NCBI RefSeq assembly: GCF_003073045.1
Contig: NC_037598.1
Location: 24,613,822-24,677,821, forward strand
Reading direction: 5' to 3'
Length of the DNA stretch: 64,000 bases
DNA from: Pomacea canaliculata
Taxonomy: Eukaryota > Mollusca > Gastropoda > Architaenioglossa > Ampullariidae
Part shown: positions 33,943-46,051 of the stretch, piece after piece
How the letters are laid out: each line of letters starts with the position of its first letter
Numbering within the stretch: the first letter of the stretch is position 1
Position numbers and translations under genes: made by a program
The notes under the pieces: generated by a model
Databases searched by the model: none
What the model was told of the DNA's origin: nothing
What the model saw: only the letters and a program-made list of their open reading frames with translations

Positions 33943-34992
33943 TTATCTATCGGATGGCATGCTACTTGCAAGCTGAACCAGTTGCTGTCTCAATGCATTT
34001 AGCTGCTTGTAGTGGCCATACTGGTCCACTATCTTGAGATAGAGTAGTATTTTGTGAATTGAGGGTGTATTATCCATCCACGCTTCAATATACGTCGTAC
34101 AGTTTGTAAATACCTGCTCTACTTGGTATTTATCAGCCACCTCAAGGAGGTCCTCAATGGTGTTGTCTGAAAACAGAAAGTTTTCACTTTATGAGATGCA
34201 CTATGTCACCTGCACTCTACAGCGCCTTTCAGACGAGGAATATAAATAAAATCAAAACACAGACAACAATTTAAAATTTAAAAATATAATATAATTTAAA
34301 AATCAAAAGAGAAACACAACACAAAGCAATTCCTAATTTCCCAACCCCACAGTTCGGACACACTTTCCTGGTCACAACACATCTAATGTTCCTGCTGAAA
34401 ATAAGTTCCTCCCAAAGTCTCAACTTAAACACTTGTGTGGCCTTGTTACGTGGGAATGGACGCATTGCGCTAAGCTGTCTAGGCGCACGTATTTTGTACA
34501 AGAAACATTGCAGCGTGGGAATAGGCCTTAAAGCGGGTGCAGCAAGAAGTGGACGAGATAAAACACGTTTGTAATCCCGCAGTTATTCAGTGCTGCTTTG
34601 GATAGCTTTAGTGAATCCGCAGGACTGGCACTCTAAAGTTACGTCATTTGACCATCCGCATTCGTCGCTCTGTCCTAAGCCTTACCTTTTATTAACTCGT
34701 CTCCTCCCCCAGGATAGATCTGCTCTAACAGATTCACCATTGCATCAAATTTCGTCGTTTCCAGTGTGATCCTTTTAGAATGCTTTTCTTTAAAGTCATG
34801 TCTGAACATGGCCTGAAAAACAGCGAGCGAATCGCTAATTGATTTGTTCGCATACAGTTTTTTTCCGTCGACGACGAGGACGATGTCGGATTCTTCATCC
34901 CTGACTTCAAATTTATTCTTTGGCCTCCCTTCGTCAGGGTTACGGTCACAATGGTCTTTCTGTGCACTCGTTCCTGGAAGATTGCTAGCCAT
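33943..34992 (-). CDS. Short BTB protein, type B (copy 2)
   Basis: Exon 1 is 34992-34686, exon 2 is 34166-33943. It is near-identical to the gene at 31654-32697, and exon 2 encodes the same peptide. In exon 1 a cluster of changes with a net loss of 3 nt turns SILAIHSHVFQ into SISDSLAVFQ, altering the core BTB helix; the frame is kept. Donor and acceptor sites are intact. Predicted 176 residues. Whether the altered helix still folds is unknown. Confidence 0.78.
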
Positions 34993-35057
34993 TTTCGCGT
35001 GTCGTCTGCTGGCTCTTAGCTCTGAGGGAAGCAGGACGTTATTGCCGCGTCATGATC

Positions 35058-35065
35058 TGACGTCA
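35058..35065. promoter_or_regulatory. CRE-like site upstream of type B BTB copy 2
   Basis: TGACGTCA at the same distance from the start codon as in copy 1. Confidence 0.42.
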
Positions 35066-35304
35066 TGATCTGACGCAATTTTGTGGGTTTTTTTTTTTTT
35101 TTTACGTTTTTTGGTACCTGTGAACGATGGTCTTCTGGCAACTCTCTACGGTGGCAAAACTCGTACTACATATTAACAAAATCGTACTTTCGCATTCTGT
35201 ACACAAACATGGAACAATCATACCGAATCATACAAGTGAGTTTCTCTGCACACCTAGACATTAGGTTCATTTAAGATTCTTTCTCTTCAGACATTCAGCA
35301 GCAT

Positions 35305-35535
35305 CCGGGTCTGTCTCAAATAACTCTATACGCCGCTGCAGGACATCTCTCATGGCTGTTGCGGGTACAGTCGAGTACATGTCGCTTCTCCGCAGCTCGG
35401 TGGCTGTTATCCGACTGGCCAAGTCCACGAGCATTTGGTGATGTACTGACTGCAGTTGTTGAACACCTGCTGGACGTCGTACTCACGGGCTAGTTTAAGA
35501 AGATCTAGAAGGGTGTCGTCTGTAAAGATGGAGGT
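35305..35535 (-). CDS. Second exon of a third BTB gene type
   Basis: After an acceptor at about 35536 the peptide reads DTLLDLLKLAREYDVQQVFN then NCSQYITK; one base later in another frame it continues MLVDLASRITATELRRSDMY, ATAMRDVLQRRIELFETDPD. The joint near 35440 suggests a one-base error. Array sequence takes over at about 35300. No first exon was found to its right. Confidence 0.6.
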
Positions 35536-35539
35536 TCTT

Positions 35540-36779
35540 ATGTTAATTTGGGAAATATATGATGCTTGCAAGAATAGCAGACATGCTCATAGCAAATTCT
35601 TCAGTTGGAGGAAACGCAAATTAATAATAAAAATACACAGAGAATAAACAAAGTACTTGTATAAAAAACAAAAATATACACTTCAGGTAGTACGTTGTAG
35701 AAATTAAAGTATGCTGATAGTCCTTTTAAAATAGTAACAACTGATGAGGCTTTACAGTAATTTCGGCCTTCTCTTGATAACAGATAATTTAACTAGGTTA
35801 TCAATACATAGGAATGTTGTCACATATTTATAAAGTTATAAATAAAGTCTTTTGTTATTGCTAACTTACGGTGAATTGCTGATTCATTCAAACCGCTTTT
35901 CTCGATAAAAAGAATACTTTTTAAATATGCTTTTAAATACTTAAAACATATTTAATTTAAATTACTAAGAGTGAAAAACTTAGCATGAAAGCTTAGTATC
36001 GCAATTCTCGAAAATAGTATATCTCTAAATTATTTTTATAAATCGGTAACACTATAATTAAAATTATTCAGAGTGCAAACCTTTGGCATGAAGACAGTGT
36101 CTCAATAATTGTAGGCTCGTTCTTTCAGGCGCGACTCCTCTCTCTCATGGCCTCTTTCTGCACTCCCCGCAGACATCTCGATCAGTACATTTTATTTCAT
36201 CGCCTCTTTTCTGTTCCAGAATCAGGTCGAAAACCTTTCTGGTGAGCGTAAACATGTAGATGCGAATTAATACTAAATAACACTCAAGCTAATAACCTGA
36301 GCATTTTGTCTATGTGCATAGACTCCACACTAAGCAACTCATTCAAACTGGCAAAGGATAAACGAATCCAAGGGACGTAAGAGACATAAAAAAGGTTTCG
36401 CTTGTTATCTCCCATTCTTCAGTGTTTTGTTTGTTACCTGATCCTGATCCTGAAAAAATTGTTTTCTCAAGATATATATATATAAAAACAAGTCTTTAAA
36501 AGAAGATAGAAGAAATCAATGTTTACTCCCTTACTGAAATTGTTTATTTTAATCGGTCTGTTTTTGTTTCCTTTAGCAAGATATAACCCCTACGCTACGG
36601 AGACGGTGCTCGCGATCTTACTACTGTAACCTACTTGTAGTTTAAAATTGTCTCGGTTTTACTTATTAACTTAAGCAAATTTATCCAAACGGTATTTTCA
36701 TTGTTTAAATAATCTATATATATATATACACACATAGTGCCATGTATCTATTTACATATATTTGCTATATTGTCACCAC
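35540..36779. other. No gene seen
   Basis: AT-rich sequence with short TA repeats (about 36470-36485 and 36717-36730). No coding or RNA gene could be supported. Confidence 0.5.
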
Positions 36780-36900
36780 CTGTTGTGAGCTTGTTACTGA
36801 GGTAAAATTGTCATTGTGTTTTTTATAACTGTGATGTTATGGCTAAAAATGCCCCCGGGCTTATAGCCATTAAATAAAATGTTCAACCAAAAAAAAAATG
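36780..36900 (+). mobile_element. 3' tail of a LINE-like retroelement
   Basis: Contains GCCCCCGGGCTTATAGCCAT, then TAAATAAAATGTTCAACC and an A run; this looks like the 3' UTR and poly-A tail of a retrotransposed element. No coding part is attached. Confidence 0.45.
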
Positions 36901-36924
36901 TTCAAATGGTTGTTTTGGGTTCTC

Positions 36925-37140
36925 ATTTATTTTACCTTTACTTGTCATCAGTTCTAGGCCTTGAGTTATTTTGCATGTCACAATAAATTTTATGCAGCCG
37001 TTCATAGTGTTTAAAAGTTGTTGAATTAGCCAGAACAAGTTTCATGGCTGTCAAAGTTTGAAGCGAAGGGTTCCTCTGAACGCCGACTGTCAAGGTCGCT
37101 GAACGTCACGCTTCCGAAGGGTCCCGAATGTTTTCTCTGC
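36925..37140 (+). mobile_element. Diverged right-end fragment of a MULE relative
   Basis: Matches 19540-19740 of the full MULE with many substitutions: CTTGTCATCAGT, GGCCTTGAG, GAACAAGTTTCATGGCTGTC and ACGTCACGCTTCCGAAGG recur in the same order. The terminal repeat is partly degenerate (to about 37140). No transposase part is attached. Confidence 0.7.
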
Positions 37141-39334
37141 TCATTCTGCCTAAACAGAAATCTTTGTCAAACCCTAGTAGTTTGATACAAAGACAAACTT
37201 CAAGATGATCGCCGCACGGGGGTCAACATGTCGCCAGGATTAGAAGGGGTGCAGAGTGGAGGGAACAAATCACTGTCCGCGGTACACGCTGCCAAAACAA
37301 GCGCTCTATCATCACTTCTAATTATATACAATTTTTTAAATTTAGAACTTATATGTACAGCTGTTATATATGTAGTAGTCATTGCATGCTGATGTAGTCT
37401 GGACAGAATATATATAATACACTGTACTAATATCGGCTAAGCGCCTCGAGCTTTTCATATTAACAATTTTTATTAGTCCCAGTGATGGTTGTTTTTGTTT
37501 TTGTCGAAGTGGCTATAAGTTCATCTCAATTACTGTTGCCATTATTTCTACACTGGCTATTAGTGTATTAGTGTGTTGTAGAAATACAACAAAACCATCA
37601 TGACATAAGAGAAATTACCACATATAGCATTTCCATTCATCTGAGGTAGGAATAAAATTCAGAAGAAAACTACGGATTTTGAGTACATAGGATGGTAAGA
37701 CACTGAATGTCTAGTAGTAGCTATTGTGATACTTCTGAACTCTGGAAATAAAACTATAAAACCCACCACCAATAATCAAACACTCACGCGCGCGCGTGTA
37801 CGTACGTGAAGAATTGAAAGAAAAGTAGAATTCAAAAGAAAAAAAATCAGAAAGAAATAAAAAGAACCAGAATAAATTAAAGTTCTAACTCGGTTTCATC
37901 GATAGCCTTTTAGTTGAGCCGAAATTGATGACTATGTCCTTAAACTCTTGCCCGCCGTCTTTGAAGACAAGGCGAATAAACTCTCCTCTCCCTCTCGCAC
38001 TGAAATAGCACAGCGTATAGGGACCGCCATTGTAGGTCTCTGTCCTCGTGTCAATTATTTTGGCTCCAATGTTAACTTTTTTATGTTTTCAAGTAAATAC
38101 GCTCGCATAATCGTAAAATACAAACCGTTTGACACAAAAACTTTAGTCTGTAGGTTGGCGCCTGGGGGAACCTCGCACACATGCGCAGTGCTTGAAGTCG
38201 AAAGCATCAGGAGAAAATTTCAGGTTAATCAAGTTAGTAGTCTACCACTTGCATTCGAGTCTTGTGCCGCTTGAAAAAAGAAAATCCACGAGAATATGCA
38301 TCTCGCGATTGTCACGAATTCAATATCAAAGGTTCTTCACAAGTTGGCAAAAAATCCGAAGCTTCACCTGCAGCGTGCGATGAAGATGACTCAGTTCTGT
38401 GACCTCGCGTCGCCTGCCCGCCTTCTGACCTCTGAATTAGGGTCAACTGCATGCCCCTATCTCATCAACTGGCCCCAGAGTGGTCCCAGAGGCAGCTACA
38501 CACTCATCTTATTGAAAGAAGCGGTTGCACGCACTTTTTTCTGTCTCTGGGTGCATAGTAAGCTGCATCAGCGTTCATTTGGTGTAAATGTCATCCTTGT
38601 TGTACTCATGTTTGTGGTTACATCCTTGATGTTTGTCACCATCTCACCTCCGACTCTCTTTTTTCTCCCTTCACCCTTTCATTCATTTTTTTCATATTTT
38701 CGTCTCCTAACTGTCCTTCAATCATTTCAAAACTCGCATACATGCATGTGCAAATATACAAGGGCAGGTAGAATGTCGTACCAATAAGAACTTCCTTTAT
38801 AGAAGAAGGAGACGAGAAAAAAGATGAAACTTTAGAGACGAACTCATAGTCTAGGTGGACTATAAAATTACCAATAACAACACAGACATAAAAATTAATT
38901 TCTTTATTGACCATGCATTCATTACGCAGATGGCTTTAGGAAGTGGGGTGGGCTGTCTTACGACTGTCGAGCCACATTATTTGAATACATCTTTATCCAG
39001 ATTCTCTGTCACATGACTTAGTGAAGAAATGTTTGCATTTTGGTTGGTTTCTACTAGCAACAACAACATTCGATTGCTGTTGTGAGAAACACCACAATAC
39101 AGTAATCAGCAATAATTGGAGCAGTTCGACAAGGGCAATGTTGTCAGATAATGTAGGAAGCGCATCGTCAAGCACTAGAGGTTATACTAAAAATAATTAC
39201 TATAAAAATAACAGATATTTAAGATAATAACAAATCTATATTTGCTGTTATCTGATTATCTGTTTGTTTATTAAGTGGCTCATTTTTATCAGGAGCTAAC
39301 TGTTTTTTCAATTCAGCAAAATTACAGTGACGAG
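37141..39334. other. No gene seen
   Basis: Several short open stretches (37948-38274, 38296-38787) have no recognised domain and no splice support. A CG-alternating palindromic patch (ACGCGCGCGCGTGTACGTACGT) is at about 37787-37807. Confidence 0.45.
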
Positions 39335-41870
39335 TTACCAACCGGTCGGCGGCCTGCGAGCTAAGTAGGCTTTGACCTTAGGGTCAGAGGTCACGTTATC
39401 GCGTAGCTTCTGCAGGAGCGGATACTCTTTGAGGGCGTCTTCCTTGAGTGCCAGGATGTTGTCCGTCATGTCAAAAACATAAAAGTCCGCCAGCGAAAAC
39501 TGCAAGAAAATAAAGACCACCATGCTGCTGAGCAAATGGCTTCTGTGAAGAGATGTTACTCTAACTACTTACATCGGAACCTTTGCTGTATCAGCCTTAT
39601 GAGCTAGTAGTAGGTTCTGGGTAAATGTTATAATCACGAATAAAATACAGTTATTGTGTCATGCATGTGTGTGGCCATGTGTGTGTTGGGAGTGGGAGTT
39701 GAGACGTATTTGAAAGAAATGTCATGTGTTCAGCTCTTTTGGAATGGTTTCATGAAGTAGAGGCTTCGATAACAAATTAACTTGGATACTGATTAACGAA
39801 GAATGGAAAGAGAGAATGAAACTAAAGAAAGTGGAATATGCAGTAAGGAAGAAAGTATTGTAGGGGAAGGGTAAAACGAAGAAAATGTGATTATGCTGAC
39901 TACATAATTATGAATTGAAGCATTCTTGTGGATGTTGGAAGGACAGCGATACACGGCTTACCGAGTCGCCCACAAAGTGGCCATTGCCATTATTTTCTCC
40001 CAGCAACCTCTCGTAGAAGCCAAAGAACTTGGGCAAGTCTTCCTCCAGCGTCTTTCTCCGGTGCTCCGCCTGGCGACACACGCAGGGCAGGGAAATGTCA
40101 AAAAATATATATTGTATACTTTCATTTACAGTCTTTGGAGAAATCAGATAACCTTTTCGGGTCCATCATCGACATCAGGAATTTGTCTACTACACCCACA
40201 AACCCATCTCTAGTCACTCTTTCCACCCCTCTCCCTTTTGTACCTTAACTTTTTCGTCCTTGGCCCAGCGAGAACCGGTGAGGTTTGAGGTGAGCTGATC
40301 CTCCCACAACCACGAGATCTCGTCTATGCGCAGGGCATCCAGGTTGGTCTTGCCGTAAAACCCTGAGGATGACATCATGTCAGTGACAGTTCCTCTATAC
40401 CAGGCTCCAGGTGATTCGTGAATCATTTTTAAGTAAGTTGCACTGATATCCGTTTAGGTACACAGTCTAGGTATTTTAGGTACATAGTCTGGTATTTTGG
40501 GTATCCGTCTGGCTATTTGGGATACACAGTCTGGGTATTTTAGGTACATATTTTAGGTACATAGGGTAGTTCAGGATTTTTTCTAGACAATAAGATAGCA
40601 ATATTAAGTAACTTGATATCTTGCACTCATGCCTTTCAAAAAAAAATGAAAGGAAGAAAATAGAAAAAAAGGGAAGAAAAATAGAATTAAAAAAAAAATC
40701 AAGCGATAATTATTATTAGGAGAAAACACGAAGAGGAGAGAAGTAAGACTAGAGAGATTGAAAAGATGGATGCAACTGAATGATGGGGTGGCTCAGGGTC
40801 TCCTCCTCTCTCACCCAGCTGCTTGGCGATGAAGGTGGCGATGGCAATGCTCTGTCCGTAGCGTTTGCCTTGATACTCAATGTACGGCAAGCTGCCGAAG
40901 GGGGCATCTGCACAGGCAAAGAAATGCTAGTCAAAATTGGAAACGATCTTGGCAACAGCTCCTGATTATCTCAAAATATTTTCTGCAGAACGTTTGATAG
41001 GAAAACAAAAAATCACTCATTTGTCAAGTCTGTTTATAGTTTGCCACATCATCCGTTTCTTTTTACAAAAAGATATATATATATTAGAATAAATGTAGAT
41101 TTTTTTTACATGAAAAAATAAGACATTCCATGAAAACAAACCCTTATTCCTCTTTTGAAGCAAAAAATTAATATAAGACCCAGTCTTATTTTCGGGGAAA
41201 CACGGTATAGGAGATACGAACTCAGTCTGAGCAGCTCTGCCCCAATCCTTTAATAAAGAGAATGAAAGATTATTATGGTGTGATACCATGGAAATAGAAA
41301 AGGAACATTAACATTATCTTAGTTATACAAATAACGCGAGTGCACACAGTCATATGCACACATACAAAATAATAAAAATTCCATTTAATCATCAAAATTA
41401 AGCTATGAGTTCCAGTTAAGACCTCAAATTTACGATATTTTAGATGACAACGACAGTGTCATGGCCAATGAGCAAGCTAGTTTAGGACTAGAACCTTGGG
41501 ACCAATAACTTGCTAGAGAAAAAAAAAAAAAATTTAGGGCTAGGCTATCAACATATCCAGGCCACGGATCGAGGCAGAAGCTAGGACACCGTTACCTACA
41601 TTCCAATGCCTAGACCAAGATGCCAAGAGTCATGAAAGGCACTCAAGAACGAGAGAGAGAGAGAAAAGATAAAATAAATTCACAGCTCGAGGTCGCACTG
41701 TTCACCACACAGGGCAGGAAGGAATGACTCGTCTTACCGGGTTTCCGCTGAAGCCAGTCTCCGAACTGCACGCGCTCCTCCTCGTACTCCTGGCCGGCTG
41801 CCTCCAGCATCAAACGGATCATCTCAGCGCGACCCCGGAGGTGGAAGTAGACAAGCTTGATGGCATCCAT
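39335..41870 (-). CDS. Sigma-class glutathione S-transferase, gene 1
   Basis: Five coding exons: 41870-41738, 40907-40815, 40362-40244, 40069-39962 and 39499-39335, total 618 nt, 205 residues, all phases matching. The N-terminal thioredoxin-like domain has the catalytic Tyr at residue 8 (MDAIKLVYFHLRGRAEMIRL), APFGSLPYIEY with the cis-Pro, and QSIAIATFIAKQLG, the glutathione-binding QS motif. The all-helical C-terminal domain ends RRPPTGW. It should conjugate glutathione or isomerise prostaglandin-like substrates in the cytosol; HPGDS-like and squid S-crystallin relatives belong to this class. Exon 3 is 119 nt against 116-117 in its neighbours, and exon 5 is 3 nt shorter. The gene lies tail-away from gene 2, sharing an intergenic region of about 2 kb. 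Confidence 0.92.
40455..40566. repeat. Minisatellite, roughly 29-bp unit
   Basis: Variants of GGTACACAGTCTGGGTATTTT recur about four times in intron 2 of GST gene 1. Confidence 0.6.
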
Positions 41871-42139
41871 GGCTAAAGTGCTGGAAACTGAGGAGGTCGA
41901 ACCTTCCACGTACAGGTTTTTACAGCCGTCGCTGGCTCAAACTCACCCGGGTAGCAGCTGTGCCGCGAGAAACCACGTGACCTCGCACACTCCCCAATAT
42001 CTGTACAGACGAGGGAGAGTAAATAGGACACAAGTAGGCCACAGGTCATGTCAGCCGCAAACCTACACTCAAATTCTTCTAGACACAGATGAGCGAGCAC
42101 ACACACACAGGGTCACACACACACAAACATAATGTCTTG

Positions 42140-43010
42140 TAATGAGTCAAATCGAGTGAGGTGGGGCACTAACAGGGTCTGTGATATTATTTGAACAGTG
42201 TTAATGAGATACAAGCCAAACGGTATTATTAACTCGATAGAACAGTGCATGAATCACGATGTATATATGTATGTATTTTTCTTAAATATTCTTTAGCACA
42301 ACAGAATTTTAAATAGACTGAATAACGAAATACATTCAATGAAAGTAATCCCTGCTGGTGCCCCATAACTACCGAGATTGTCAACTGAGTAACCTCGGGG
42401 TAATTTACTCCTGAGCGAGGTCGGCTGGGGAGTTTTAAACTTAGTTAATATAGGTCTGTTGCTGGGAAGGCTCTTATATGTTTCACGGTGAATACTTGTC
42501 CCGCTGAGGGAGACCCAACCAGAACTTGTCGAACACAAGAGTGAAACACAACCGGATCGAGTTGTATGACCTCGTTAGGTGATGAGTTGCTGAGTTTATC
42601 TGCTCCGTGCCTCACTTTACACATCAGTGATAACATTATGAGAACAAGGACATTGATCAGTGCTTATTCTTGACGAAACTGATGGTAGAGGCATGATGAA
42701 TCTTGTTGTGGTGGTGGTGGTAGTAGAAATGATGGTGACAGTGATGGTGGGTTTATCGTATTATGTTACACACATTACATTGTTACATTACATTACATAC
42801 ATCGTAGCATGCAGTCGTTATCAATGCCTTATCCATTGTTTCTCCATGTATGTTGTGCAGATCATGTAACATCGAGGCCCTAGATAAAAATGTTAAAATA
42901 CTTAAAAGAACACTGTTAAATTTTATGTTACATATAGTTATAAGCTCTTTCACCTTTCCGATTGTCCTCAGTGTCTCTGTCGTACGGGCGTTTGTGTGCA
43001 ACGTGTGTGC

Positions 43011-43063
<53 letters not shown>

Positions 43064-43700
43064 TGTGTGTGTGTGTGTTTTGCTCGCGAAATGTTGCTTT
43101 GATAAAAACATGACTTGCACATTGTAATCTTGAGTCAGCTTTAACATCCGTCTTCTGACGATGCAGTTTAGGAATCAATGAGCATTTTTCAAGCTAAGTA
43201 ACTTCCTTGATTCGTCTCAAAATATGTTTAAATTATTAAAAACTGCTTTAAGATGAAGATTTGAGTAAAACAAAATAATATGCTTGTTATTGTTTTTGTA
43301 CCTTGTAGTCAAGCTTGACATGTATATCTAGTGTCCTCTAGCAACACGACGCTTGTGTACCCTGACTTGTCGGAGATGATCGCAAAATGGCTTCTCGTCG
43401 TCATCCATGCGTGGTAGGAAAAACAAGATGTTTGATTTAGCATGTCAGGTCATACTGCTTTCAATAAAATTTTATGTTTCCATTCCAACAGGCTTCTACA
43501 CGTGCTGGTCTCTCACACACACTCTCTCACACACACGCGACCCATGTACACACACGCAGACGCACATATAGACAGAAGGCGAGACAAACGCGGATGTGAT
43601 CAGTGTAGCCAACCCGGACACAACTCATCCGTGTATTTGAAGAAGGGATTGGCGGACTTTTCGAGAAATACCGGCTTTTATCAAAGTGAATCAGCAGTTT
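42140..43700. other. Intergenic region between GST genes 1 and 2
   Basis: No coding region is seen. It holds a pure (GT)n microsatellite (about 43013-43079) and short (CA)n tracts (about 42095-42120 and 43510-43560). It probably contains both promoters, since the two genes diverge from it. Confidence 0.5.
43013..43079. repeat. (GT)n microsatellite
   Basis: About 65 bp of alternating GT, broken by one GC step. Confidence 0.95.
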
Positions 43701-43709
43701 AGTGAGGCT

Positions 43710-43719
43710 TTATAAAAGG
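43710..43719 (+). promoter_or_regulatory. TATA box of GST gene 2
   Basis: TTATAAAAGG lies about 130 bp before the start codon at 43843, placing transcription start near 43740. It is the clearest core promoter element in the window. Confidence 0.65.
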
Positions 43720-43842
43720 AGACACGGAACTTTCACCAACAGAACATTTTGTGGTGTGGACAAGGCCTTCAGCTGCTGTCGGCCAGTTTAATTGTCAGTT
43801 TGAAGACGCACGTGCGCCTGTTCGCTAGCTGCTTACTAAACC

Positions 43843-46051
43843 ATGGCTGCTTTATCGGGTTTAAAACTGGTTTACTTTGATCTTCGCGCACGGGGCGAGC
43901 CAATCAGGTTGGCTTTGGCCGCGGGAGGCGTCCAGTGGGAGGACGTTCGAATCCCGATGGATAAGTGGAAGGAGGAGAAAAAGAGTAAGTAATCTAATCA
44001 CGTAAATATACGTTAAAGTTACAGGCACATGGAGTAAAATACCCGGTGAGCATTTCTTGCCCGTGTGTGAATGTATGTGAATTGAGAAAGAACTTAACTA
44101 ATCCCAGAACTGTCTTATTAATATTATCTTTCCTTACTTTTCAGAAACTCCTTTCGGACAGCTTCCGTACATAGAGTACAAGGGCAAACATTACTCACAA
44201 AGCGTTGCCATCGTCAACTTTGTGGGCAAAGAACTCGGTAAGTGTAATAAATACGGATTCTGAAGTACATTTATTTTAACTTTTAATTCAAAAAAATCCC
44301 ATCTTGTCTTCTATCTTCGTTGGCAATCAAAATAGGGGCATAGACTATCAAAACATGTGAACCTTTCTTCTCTCATTCAAGGTTAAAGGGACCTTGTGTG
44401 AAAAGCTTTATTAAATTTATCAAGAAAAGAAAAGAAAGTTTGGAAGAAAAAAGAATGAACACACGAAACAGAGACTCAATTTTTTTCAGGTTTGATGAGT
44501 TTTTGATTTGCAGGCTTATTTGATGTGAATTAGTTTTCATTGAGACACAGTGTGTCACAAGAGAAGGTAGGATCTTAGTATCTTACCACACTTACTGGAG
44601 TGGCTATAAGAGAGAACCAATTACCACTGCGCTACCAGGTTCCCCAGGGTGACAGCGAGGTCAGCTATAAATAGGAGCCAATCCAGGGTCACGTGACAGT
44701 AAACAGCAGTGTTTGCCTAACCTGGCCCTGAATAATTAATGAGAGCAAATCTTTCACGCGTGACCAGGACTGTAGGTAGACGGTGATGTGACGAACCAGC
44801 CTGTGAACTATGACCTGAAATGTGGGAAGCAGGATGAGTACATCCCGAACTGTAGCGACTGTCGTGGTACACGCACTCTTCTCTCGATTTGACGCCTGCT
44901 CTCGTAGACTACAGCGCCACCTAGCATCAGTGAGATTCGGATACCGTGGCTCCGGATACACATTGTCACGTGACACCTGTTTTCAGGCCTAACCCATTGT
45001 TGTTTTCTCCACGAACTTCACTCTGTGTGTGAGAGAGTGTTTGTGTGTGTGTGAGATGGCTGAGTGGTGGTAAAGAGTGTTTGAAACACGCATTTGATGC
45101 CGGATGATGATGCTGACAATTTTTTCAACTTGTTTCTAAACAGGTTTGCATGGGAAAACCAACCTCGAAAGCCTGCGTGTGGACGAGACTATCGGCCTGT
45201 CTACAGACCTCCTGAATGCCATATTTAGAGCGAAATTCGACTCCAAATCGAGAAAAGAAGGTAGAGAATTGTTTTGCTGTCAAACTAGCAGTACACAGGA
45301 ATTAATACATGAAAGCTGTACAACTGTTCAAACACACAGACATTGGTGTGTACATGAATAGATAATGATAGACTGGGGAGTAGTGGAGAGAGTTAGTGGA
45401 AAATTTGTTTGTGAAGATGCTGGACCTGTAAAGCCAGTTCTGGTCATTTCTGTTCTGACATAGGATGAGGCGTACAAAAAACTTTCCGAAGAAGAAATTC
45501 CAAAGTATCTAAGTTTCCTCCAGAGATTGCTGAAAGAAAATGGAGGCAACGGTTTCTTCGTGAGCAACTCCGTAAGTCAGACATTGTTGATTTGTTTATT
45601 TATTATTTGGTAAGTGCTAGTATCACGCTAAGGTAGTATGCTAGTACAGAGAGTGCGTGTAGAAGATGAATCCGGATCGTAATGAGGAGCATGGCCTCCG
45701 CAAGTAGCCCTCACTGAAAAAAAAATTTAATAATCATAACCAAGCTAAATACTTAATCTTAGATTGTATATATACTGCTTATTCAAGGTAATATTCGCTA
45801 AACCAAAGTATCTTTTCTTAACTGTCTGTGTTTCCGTGGGCAAAATCCCATGATCTAGGAAGTTTGTTTTCTTGTTGTTTTCAGCTGACAGTAGCTGACC
45901 TCTTCGTGTACAGTGTTTGGACTCCGTGCTGGTAGAATTTCCAGACGCTGAGGAATCCTTTCCCCCGGAAGTGAAGAAGCTTCGAACCAACGTGGAAGCC
46001 AATCCTCGAGTCAAGTCCTATTTGGCCAGCAGGAAGTCTGTCCCTTTCTGA
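43843..46051 (+). CDS. Sigma-class glutathione S-transferase, gene 2
   Basis: Five exons on plus: 43843-43984, 44145-44237, 45144-45260, 45464-45571 and 45885-46051. The N-terminus is three residues longer than its neighbours (MAALSGLKLVYFDLRARGEP), putting the catalytic Tyr at 11. TPFGQLPYIEY and QSVAIVNFVGKELG give the glutathione site; the C-terminal domain has NLESLRVDETIG, KYLSFLQRLLKENGGNGFFV and a tail RVKSYLASRKSVPF. Two exons are off by one base: exon 3 has one base more and exon 5 one less (near 45922, SVLDSV region) than the family pattern of 116 and 168. Splice sites are sound. It is either a recently disabled gene or one with assembly errors. Its orientation is opposite to the other three genes. 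Confidence 0.82.

Larger units (their letters stand above)
25540..35300 (-). repeat. Tandem array of BTB gene repeats, about 2.3 kb per unit
   Basis: Ordered blocks recur: type B first exon, shared second exon, type A first exon, each with its flanks. Type B first exons start at 26324, 27988, 30346, 32697 and 34992; type A at 27200, 28870, 31216 and 33538 (and 25502 outside); shared second exons end at 29317, 31654 and 33943. Spacing of equal parts is 2289-2352 bp; the unit at 26.0-28.6 kb is about 1.67 kb because the second exon is missing. Non-coding flanks are also repeated, e.g. a (CA)n tract beside TTTCTGTCCTAAGCCTCACC and a T-run beside GCAATTTTGTGGG. Copies at 30.4-35.3 kb are nearly identical; those at 26.0-30.4 kb differ by many single-base indels. 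Confidence 0.88.

Noticed and set aside
38296-38787. 163-codon open frame on plus
   Set aside because: No recognisable domain, no splice context, biased toward Phe/Ser/Leu in pyrimidine-rich sequence.
42783-43178. Long open frame with (TH)n repeat
   Set aside because: It is the translation of the (GT)n microsatellite, not a gene.
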